DNA of 48,134 nucleotides from a virus, in IMG/VR virus record IMGVR_UViG_3300032271_001005, positions 1-48,134 of that record; one strand, 5' to 3'. Made by a program: the position numbers and the translations under genes. A model generated the notes under the pieces. The model was not told the origin of the DNA. It made no database searches and saw nothing but the letters and a program-made list of their open reading frames with translations. Position 1 is the stretch's first letter, and each line of letters starts with the position of its first letter. Below are positions 39,088 through 45,272 of the stretch, one piece after another.

Positions 39088-40095
39088 TCAATCCCCTTTG
39101 CTTTCAAAAAGACACATGTCCTGAACCAAATCTTCAAAAGAATAATGCGGTGACCAAGATAGTTCTTTTTTAGCAAACGAAGGATCTGCAGTCAAGGTAT
39201 TTACCTCTGCTGGACGAAAGAAATCTGGAGAAACGCGAATAATAGTTCGACCAGTATTCCTGTCTATACCAATTTCATCGATACCGCTTCCCTCCCAAAC
39301 AATATCCATACCAAAATATTTTCCAACTTCTTCCACAAATTCTCTAATTGAATGTGATTCTCCTGTACCAATAACATAATCATTTGGTGTATGATGCTGT
39401 AAAATCATCCACATCGCACGAACAAAATCTTTTGCATGACCCCAATCACGGAGAGGGTCTAGATTTCCAAGAAGCAGAATTTCTTGTCTGCCCATATAAA
39501 TGTTATATATACCATTGACAATTTTTTTTGTTACAAAATCAATACCCCGACGTGGTGACTCATGATTAAATAAAATACCACTACAAGCAAACATTCCATA
39601 TGATTCACGATAATTTTTTGTAATCCAATGACCATAAATTTTAGCCACTCCATATGGAGATCTAGGATAAAAAGGCGTAGATTCAGACTGAATATTTTCT
39701 TGAACAAAACCAAACATTTCCGAAGTACTTGCTTGATAAAACTTTGCTTCAATGCCAAGAATTCTTATCGACTCAAGTATCCTGCCCGGTCCCAAAGCAT
39801 TAATATCTGCTGTGTGTTCTGGCTTCTCAAAAGAAACTTTAACTTGACTCTGACCAGCCAAATTATAAATTTCATCTGGTTCAACATTTTTAATTATATT
39901 AAACAAACTTAAACTATCGCTTAAATCTCCAGTATGCAATTTTATATCATCAATAATACTATTTATTCTATAATTATTTTCTGTTGAGGATCTGCGCTTT
40001 AACCCATGAACTTCATAACCCTTTTCAAGAAGCAACTCCGCTAAATACGAACCATCTTGACCTGTTATTCCAGTTATTAATGCTTTTTTTGACAT
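39088..40095 (-). CDS. gmd: GDP-mannose 4,6-dehydratase
   Basis: 335 aa. GITGQDGSYLAELLLEKGYEV (NADP-binding start), ASTSEMFG, YPRSPYGVAKIYGHW (YxxxK) and FNHESPRRGIDFVTKKI are diagnostic for GMD of the extended SDR family, and length is usual. It converts GDP-mannose to GDP-4-keto-6-deoxymannose. No GDP-fucose synthase or reductase is seen nearby, so the keto sugar may be C-methylated, or finished by host enzymes. Confidence 0.95.
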   Translation of the reverse strand: MSKKALITGITGQDGSYLAELLLEKGYEVHGLKRRSSTENNYRINSIIDDIKLHTGDLSDSLSLFNIIKNVEPDEIYNLAGQSQVKVSFEKPEHTADINALGPGRILESIRILGIEAKFYQASTSEMFGFVQENIQSESTPFYPRSPYGVAKIYGHWITKNYRESYGMFACSGILFNHESPRRGIDFVTKKIVNGIYNIYMGRQEILLLGNLDPLRDWGHAKDFVRAMWMILQHHTPNDYVIGTGESHSIREFVEEVGKYFGMDIVWEGSGIDEIGIDRNTGRTIIRVSPDFFRPAEVNTLTADPSFAKKELSWSPHYSFEDLVQDMCLFESKGD

Positions 40096-40108
40096 TAAAA
40101 ATCCATTC

Positions 40109-40984
40109 TTAATAACTTATATTATACTTTTCTAGCAAATGCTCTTTTCCAGCATATCTATCAATTATAGCGTTTCTAACAATATCTGTAAATGAAACCA
40201 AATCATGGCATTCTGATCTTTTCATTGGTTCTTTTTCAAATCGATACCAAGTATCTTTCATCCACTCAACATGCCTACTACCCGGTCTATCCAAATAACC
40301 TTTATTTTGCTTAATTTCAAATTCTTCTCTGGATTTTACTCCATAATGGTGTAATTTAATTTTTTCAAATCCGGGGTCATAGTTATTAAAACTTTGATTT
40401 AAAGGAAAAAATCTTTCATTAACAGGAACAAAGCCGTTATTAATTATTACAGAATGAGTTGTACCATTATTACAAACGGCTACCTCTGGCCTAAAAATAG
40501 TTTTTATATGATGAAGGGTGTCTTCAAACGTGGCTGTATAATTTTCTATTGCTAAACCTTTAGGCTTTTTTATATGATTACTAGAACTAAATTGTTCCCA
40601 TTCTACACCAAGTGCGCCAACATGATCATAATTACTTAAAAAAATTGGTAAAGATTCACCATTAGTTGTAAATAAAAATTCATCAGTCGCATGATAGAAC
40701 AACCATTTCGTTTTGCCTGCCTGTTCTTGAATACAATAATCCATAACCCAAAAACATTTAGTTGGCAGACCCATTTTAGGCGCTGGCTCTAAAACTTCTG
40801 GAAATTCTCTAATCTCTAAAATATTATCAACAATATAAGGATCTAATGCTTCATAAATACCATCTGTTGAACCATCATTATAAAGAATAAAATGGTCAAC
40901 ACCTTGCAAAAGATGGAACTCTAACCATTCTGGAATATACGGAGTTTCATCTTTTACCCACATAACAGAAGTTAAATTATACAT
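40109..40984 (-). CDS. GT92-like glycosyltransferase
   Basis: 291 aa (ATG 40984; GTG 40999 possible). VMWVKDETPYIPEWLEFHLLQGVDHFILYNDGSTDG and WLFYHATDEFLF match the family 92 / DUF23 fold with its DE metal pair; HHYGVKSREEF follows. Begins the sugar cassette on the minus strand. Acceptor unknown. Confidence 0.82.
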   Translation of the reverse strand: MYNLTSVMWVKDETPYIPEWLEFHLLQGVDHFILYNDGSTDGIYEALDPYIVDNILEIREFPEVLEPAPKMGLPTKCFWVMDYCIQEQAGKTKWLFYHATDEFLFTTNGESLPIFLSNYDHVGALGVEWEQFSSSNHIKKPKGLAIENYTATFEDTLHHIKTIFRPEVAVCNNGTTHSVIINNGFVPVNERFFPLNQSFNNYDPGFEKIKLHHYGVKSREEFEIKQNKGYLDRPGSRHVEWMKDTWYRFEKEPMKRSECHDLVSFTDIVRNAIIDRYAGKEHLLEKYNISY

Positions 40985-40998
40985 TTTAAACAAACTCA

Positions 40999-41145
40999 CT
41001 ATCTTTTTTTAATAAGGCCCGTTTTTTCTAGGGCACGCTGAATAGTCATATGACTACATTTGGCTTCATTAGCCATTTCAACAATATTCTTTTTTTCTAC
41101 AACATATCGCTTATACAACCATTGTTTCGACTCATATAATTTCAT
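40999..41145 (-). CDS. Small helix-turn-helix protein, 48 aa
   Basis: Start at ATG 41145 with ACGAGGT upstream; a longer frame overlaps RuvC-like gene. LYKRYVVEKKNIVEMANEAKCSHMTIQRALEKTGL has an HTH form (helix, turn, recognition helix CSHMTIQRAL). Possible local regulator between recombination genes and the sugar cassette. Confidence 0.7.
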   Translation of the reverse strand: MKLYESKQWLYKRYVVEKKNIVEMANEAKCSHMTIQRALEKTGLIKKR

Positions 41146-41146
41146 A

Positions 41147-41713
41147 TTACCTCGTAAGGTTGTGTGCAGCATACCAAGCAATACCGGCTGCATCAGCGAC
41201 ATTATCGCTAGTAGTAATTATACCTTTATCATGCATAAACTGTAAAGTTGCTTCCTTACGCAAAGACCTAATCCTATTACGATACCAATTCTCCGTCTTA
41301 CCGGGAAACTCTTTTTTGACCGCTTCCTTCTGAGCCTTAGTATAATTTTTATTACCAATAAAAGACTGCCAAGTTATTGGATGAATTTCAATTACTTCGA
41401 TATTTTCATCCAATAATTGACCCATGATAACCCCAAAGACATAGGCCATTTTGATTCCGGTCGCGGCAGATCTGACAACGACCCCTGCTTCGATTGCCAC
41501 AAAGTCCACATCAAGGATTCCTGCTTTACAGATCGCTGCCGTTTTTCTTTTGGCGTCAAGGATTCTTTCATAAACATTTGTCCCCTCAAAAAAAATTTCT
41601 CCATAAGACTTTACTTTTTTATCCTCAAAAATGCAAAAAGCAAGACTATTAGTACTAGCATCAATACCCAAAACTTTATGCGCTTTTGCCTTATGAAGTT
41701 TAGCCAGAGACAT
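41147..41713 (-). CDS. RuvC-like Holliday-junction resolvase
   Basis: 188 aa RNase-H-fold protein. VLGIDASTNSLAF (first Asp), VDFVAIEAGVVV (Glu), ENVADAAGIAWYA-type ending (DNVADAAGIAWYA, last Asp). The order fits RuvC-like resolvases. The basic GNKNYTKAQKEAVKKEFPG middle resembles the family loop. Resolves recombination or packaging junctions. Confidence 0.87.
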   Translation of the reverse strand: MSLAKLHKAKAHKVLGIDASTNSLAFCIFEDKKVKSYGEIFFEGTNVYERILDAKRKTAAICKAGILDVDFVAIEAGVVVRSAATGIKMAYVFGVIMGQLLDENIEVIEIHPITWQSFIGNKNYTKAQKEAVKKEFPGKTENWYRNRIRSLRKEATLQFMHDKGIITTSDNVADAAGIAWYAAHNLTR

Positions 41714-41993
41714 TTTTTATCATATCTAAAATATAATTACGTTGCTTAGTATCATCCTTAGCAACACACTCTTGACAAACATCTTTAGTATTATAACGAC
41801 TCAAAGAATTGGAACACCCGCGCCTAGAACAAATTCTTTTTTTACCACGCAGGCGTTCCTTATTCTCATAATATTTTTCTTTAATTTTTAAATTAGTTGC
41901 TGTTCTACAACAATCATCAGAACAATATTTTTGATTATGAGTTTGTTTAGTAAAAGACTTACCGCAATCTTTATAAGCACAAGTTTCTGTCAT
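41700..41993 (-). CDS. Small multi-Cys zinc-binding protein, 97 aa
   Basis: At least ten cysteines in two groups: CAYKDCGKSF..YCSDDCC and CSRRGCSNSL..VCQEC. The arrangement resembles two treble-clef/zinc-finger units joined by a basic helix. It overlaps RuvC-like and Cas4-like genes. Role unknown, perhaps DNA-binding. Confidence 0.7.
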   Translation of the reverse strand: MTETCAYKDCGKSFTKQTHNQKYCSDDCCRTATNLKIKEKYYENKERLRGKKRICSRRGCSNSLSRYNTKDVCQECVAKDDTKQRNYILDMIKNVSG

Positions 41994-42769
41994 TTCGGTG
42001 GCACATATTCTTCAATAATATTTTCGCCTTCCGGCAATTCTTTCCAACAAATATCAAAAACTGGACAACCCTTACACGCTGGTTTACTTTTAGTAAATGC
42101 ACGATTAGGCAATTCCCCAGTATCATAACTAGCACGAACTTTTCTCAACCAAGTAAAAAGATCCTCAATAATTTTAATATACTTTTCTGAAACCTTAATC
42201 GGAATCAATACAAGTTCCTGATCATTCTTATTCTCATAAATAAAAACACCCTGAGAAGTCTTAAGAATCTTCATATAAATTAACAACTGAAGCAAATGAT
42301 TAGAAGAAGGCTTCATGCTTGACTTCCGAATATCATAAACTTCCTGCTTAGCAGTCTTTATTTCTGCAACGACTTCGTTGCCTTCCCATTCCAAAACAGC
42401 ATCGACAAACCCGCGAATGGGTGGATCATCATAAGTAACTTCAATTTCAACATCTTTTAACTTTCCTGTCTCTTTTAAAACTTTTTGAATTCTATCATGT
42501 GCAGCAGTACCATTCTGCATATTGGCAAGACCCTGAGCATCAGCAGTTTCCTTAAACTCAGCACCAGTAAAAGCAATATACCAATACCTAGCACAATTAC
42601 CATGACCATAACCAATAGTGCTAGGACTAAAAGTAGTCTTCTTCGTCAGCCCACCAGAACGACGCTGCTTCAAATATGCTTCTTCAATCTCCTGACCAAA
42701 AGCAACATAATCAAAATCACCATCCAAAGTTTTCTGAAACTTCAACGTACCAATAATACTTCTAACCAT
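41990..42769 (-). CDS. Cas4/RecB-like PD-(D/E)XK exonuclease with Fe-S cysteines
   Basis: 259 aa. The nuclease core has GFVDAVLEWEGNEVVAEIKTAKQ (D, E-x-K) with an upstream His (TAAHDRIQ) and downstream QLLIYM. A lone N-terminal Cys (GNCARYWYI) and C-terminal CKGCPVFDIC complete a four-Cys Fe-S cluster like Cas4 and AddB. There are no CRISPR genes, so recombination or end resection is the likely role, with RecA just upstream. Confidence 0.9.
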   Translation of the reverse strand: MVRSIIGTLKFQKTLDGDFDYVAFGQEIEEAYLKQRRSGGLTKKTTFSPSTIGYGHGNCARYWYIAFTGAEFKETADAQGLANMQNGTAAHDRIQKVLKETGKLKDVEIEVTYDDPPIRGFVDAVLEWEGNEVVAEIKTAKQEVYDIRKSSMKPSSNHLLQLLIYMKILKTSQGVFIYENKNDQELVLIPIKVSEKYIKIIEDLFTWLRKVRASYDTGELPNRAFTKSKPACKGCPVFDICWKELPEGENIIEEYVPPK

Positions 42770-43086
42770 TAATAATTACCTCGTAACGAATATTTAAGTG
42801 CTGCTACCAGTTTATCAATGGCATCTGCTGCTGTATAATAAGTATTCTTCTTCTGAGATGCTACCGGACCTTTTTCAAAAGACGTGTAATATCTCGCAAG
42901 CATTGCAAACTTAGCACTCATAGCCTGCAACCTAATAATCAATTCCGGCGCTTTAGCAGAAGGAACATCAGGCTTTGCTATTAATTTTATCACAAGTGAC
43001 AACGCTTCATCCAGATCAGGATCTTGCATAATTGAAGACATATCGTTAAAAACAGTAAGTTCACTTACCTGATCAATCACTGTCAT
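42769..43086 (-). CDS. Hypothetical helical protein, 105 aa
   Basis: Mostly helical, with MQDPDLDEALSLVIKLIAKPDV and PELIIRLQAMSAKFAMLARYY. No recognised fold. Its position between the nuclease and RecA genes suggests a replication or recombination partner. Confidence 0.65.
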   Translation of the reverse strand: MTVIDQVSELTVFNDMSSIMQDPDLDEALSLVIKLIAKPDVPSAKAPELIIRLQAMSAKFAMLARYYTSFEKGPVASQKKNTYYTAADAIDKLVAALKYSLRGNY

Positions 43087-43393
43087 GATGCCACTCCCAA
43101 CTCTCTACCAGATCCTCCAACAAAGCCCACTCAATAACAGCAAGCCTTGTCTTCTCACCACCATCACCCAAAATAACTTTAAGCACCGGAAAACAATCCC
43201 GACTCACCTTAAACGTATCCGTACAAATCTTAGCCCATGAAGATTTATTAATTGAAAAAGATTTAGAATATTCTTTGTAATCTACAACAAAATTTTTCCA
43301 ACGAGCATCGCCCTTTTGATATTGCCCCCGTCCAGAATTCTTCTGAGCCTTAGCACCATCACGTTTTATTTCACCACGCTCAGTCAAGTTCAA
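43073..43393 (-). CDS. Hypothetical basic protein, 106 aa, TTG start
   Basis: TTG 43393 overlaps the upstream TGA. KNSGRGQYQKGDARWKNFVVDYKEYSKSF resembles the core of small archaeal-type resolvases or VRR-NUC nucleases (VDYKEY), but catalytic residues are not clear. RLAVIEWALLEDLVE follows. A nuclease-related role is a guess. Confidence 0.5.
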   Translation of the reverse strand: MNLTERGEIKRDGAKAQKNSGRGQYQKGDARWKNFVVDYKEYSKSFSINKSSWAKICTDTFKVSRDCFPVLKVILGDGGEKTRLAVIEWALLEDLVESWEWHHDSD

Positions 43394-43574
43394 TCACCGA
43401 CGTATGACCATCAGGACAAACCCACTTCATTTCATGAGTTGAAGAATTAAAATATGAAACCTCAGCATCCAACGGACACTTCTGACACCCATACAACCCC
43501 ATGTTCTCTTCCCAGCCATCCCAATCATGCTTCTCACGATCAGGCTTACCCAAAAACTCATTAAGACTTGGCAT
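43380..43574 (-). CDS. Small zinc-ribbon protein, 64 aa
   Basis: ATG 43574 with AAGGAG upstream. CQKC and a late C (WVCPDGH) suggest metal binding. It overlaps the RecA gene end by 14 bases. No recognised family. Confidence 0.65.
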   Translation of the reverse strand: MPSLNEFLGKPDREKHDWDGWEENMGLYGCQKCPLDAEVSYFNSSTHEMKWVCPDGHTSVIELD

Positions 43575-44565
43575 AAATATCACTCCTTAACTTATCAACA
43601 ACATCAGGATTATTTCTCAAATAATCAACAGTCTTAGCCCTACCTTGAAAACGCTCTTCCCCAACCGTATACCAAGCACCACCCTTTTGAACAATACCCA
43701 TCATTTCGGCTACGTCCAAGGTTTCACCAACTCCATCAACGCCAACTGTGTCTCCTTGGTAGTAAAAATCATACTGACCGCTGAGATTGGGTGGACCAAG
43801 TTTGTTGTAATCGATAATCCAGTTGACAGGTCGTCCAACCTTCTGTTCAATAATCTTATCACCAACGCGAACTCCAGTTTTGATAGCATTCGCTTCGGCT
43901 TCGGATGACCATAACTTAACGACAGTACTGGAAAAGAACTTGACTGCCATTCCCCCGGTTGGGATGTGTGATGCGTGCATAGACCCAAATTGATTTCTCT
44001 GTTGAGAGATAAGAACGAGTAACGTATCCTTATTGGCATAATTAAGCATCTTGACTGCATGTGTCATATCCTTTGCTTCAGCACCAATCTGCTTGGTGTC
44101 TTGAAGATTCTTTAACTCTTCTCCATCTTTTTCAAAGTAGATCGCTGGAAGCAAGGCTGAGATAGAATCAACAACAATAATATCCACCCCCGCCTGCATA
44201 AGTTGAACGCCAACATCAACCATATCGTTAATAGTTTTTGCTGGAGAATAAATTAACTTATCAGAGTCTACGCCCAGACGACTAGCCCATTCTGCTGAAT
44301 ATGAAGACTCAGCATCAATCCACGCACAAATCTTCCCGTCTTTTTGTGCTTCAGCAATCATTTGCAAGCAAAAGGATGATTTACCAGCAGACTTATTGCC
44401 CCATACTAGAACCTGCCTACCATACCCCAGACCGCCCTTAAGCGCGAGGTTTAGTCCGATGCTGGGAGTTACTTGTTTTTGTACGTCGATTTCTGTTGCT
44501 AGTTGTACTCTTTGTCTTGTCTTTGGATCTAGTTTGGCTAGAATTTCCTCTGCTACCGGGGTCAT
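43561..44565 (-). CDS. recA: RecA-like recombinase
   Basis: 334 aa. Walker A GNKSAGKSS, Walker B DIIVVDSISALL, and ISQQRNQFGSMHASHIPTGGMAVKFFSST cover the RecA core with its L2 loop, then RFQGRAKTVDYL at the C-terminus. Slightly shorter than bacterial RecA (about 350). It drives strand exchange for phage recombination and repair. It overlaps a small gene upstream by 128 bases. Confidence 0.93.
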   Translation of the reverse strand: MTPVAEEILAKLDPKTRQRVQLATEIDVQKQVTPSIGLNLALKGGLGYGRQVLVWGNKSAGKSSFCLQMIAEAQKDGKICAWIDAESSYSAEWASRLGVDSDKLIYSPAKTINDMVDVGVQLMQAGVDIIVVDSISALLPAIYFEKDGEELKNLQDTKQIGAEAKDMTHAVKMLNYANKDTLLVLISQQRNQFGSMHASHIPTGGMAVKFFSSTVVKLWSSEAEANAIKTGVRVGDKIIEQKVGRPVNWIIDYNKLGPPNLSGQYDFYYQGDTVGVDGVGETLDVAEMMGIVQKGGAWYTVGEERFQGRAKTVDYLRNNPDVVDKLRSDIYAKS

Positions 44566-44722
44566 ATAAACTCTTCTCTAATTCTGCGGCTAAGTCTTTC
44601 ATCCATTTAAGGCGACTCGTATTCAAGCGGTCTATGACCGCCAATATTGTGTTTACATCTTCAGTTTTAATGACTAAAAGGTATTCACTTTCAATTCCTT
44701 CTAGTATGTAGGAATCTAGCAT
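44438..44722 (-). CDS. Small protein with long out-of-frame overlap into recA, 94 aa
   Basis: Residues 1-52 look structured (EYLLVIKTEDVNTILAVIDRLN), while residues 53-94 are Ser/Thr/Arg/Lys-rich and read from the recA start region in another frame. The GGAATC site precedes ATG 44722. The long overlap makes the C-terminal half doubtful, but the N-terminal half lies in non-recA DNA. Confidence 0.55.
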   Translation of the reverse strand: MLDSYILEGIESEYLLVIKTEDVNTILAVIDRLNTSRLKWMKDLAAELEKSLYDPGSRGNSSQTRSKDKTKSTTSNRNRRTKTSNSQHRTKPRA

Positions 44723-44752
44723 TTGATTCCATTATACAGGAACATCAAATTC

Positions 44753-45085
44753 CTAGATCAGATTCCCATGTTTTTTTGCACGCATTTTATTTTTATCAAT
44801 CTTTTTACGAACAATTTTATCAAATGAGGAATCAGGGTCGGCCCACCTTGACCTCTTGGCACCCTCAACAAAATCAAGAAGGCGAATAAGCACATCAGCC
44901 AATTCTTCCTCAACCTCAGCGTACCCCTTCTGCTTTCTTAAAGCCTCAAGAGTCTCACTCACCTCAGAATGAACTAAAGCCAACTTAGCAAGCATAAAAT
45001 TAATATCAGGATCAGTTACCCAAAACCCTTTTTCGCAAGCATTATCATGAATCTCAAATGCTAAATTATCAAGATGCATTATCAT
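44753..45085 (-). CDS. MazG-like nucleotide pyrophosphohydrolase
   Basis: 110 aa. LALVHSEVSETLEALRK then YAEVEEELADVLIRLLDF gives the E-x3-E...E-x2-D metal motif of all-alpha MazG-type NTP pyrophosphohydrolases. It may remove altered or signalling nucleotides (such as dUTP or ppGpp) during infection. Overlaps the upstream gene by 17 bases. Confidence 0.85.
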   Translation of the reverse strand: MIMHLDNLAFEIHDNACEKGFWVTDPDINFMLAKLALVHSEVSETLEALRKQKGYAEVEEELADVLIRLLDFVEGAKRSRWADPDSSFDKIVRKKIDKNKMRAKKHGNLI

Positions 45086-45272
45086 CTCTTTCCACTAAAC
45101 TAAAAATTACATAATCATCACGTTCTTGAGATACAGAAATTTGGAAACTTGTATAATCTGCAAGCAAATCTTCCACAGGAATTTCAATCTCATCAGTATT
45201 CTTAAGAATGGCAGCCAAAAGCCTTTCTGGGGCAATCGGCACGTTAACATCTTCACTCTGTTGCTCTGTCAT
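45069..45272 (-). CDS. Small acidic hypothetical protein, 67 aa
   Basis: Start at ATG 45272 overlaps the DnaE stop (ATGA). Acidic, with VPIAPERLLAAILKNTDE and a strand-rich end. No family recognised; it links polymerase and MazG genes in one transcript. Confidence 0.6.
   Translation of the reverse strand: MTEQQSEDVNVPIAPERLLAAILKNTDEIEIPVEDLLADYTSFQISVSQERDDYVIFSLVERDDNAS

Noticed and set aside
41990-42769. Cas4 as part of a CRISPR adaptation system
   Set aside because: No Cas1, Cas2 or repeats are visible; RecA and RuvC-like neighbours indicate recombination.
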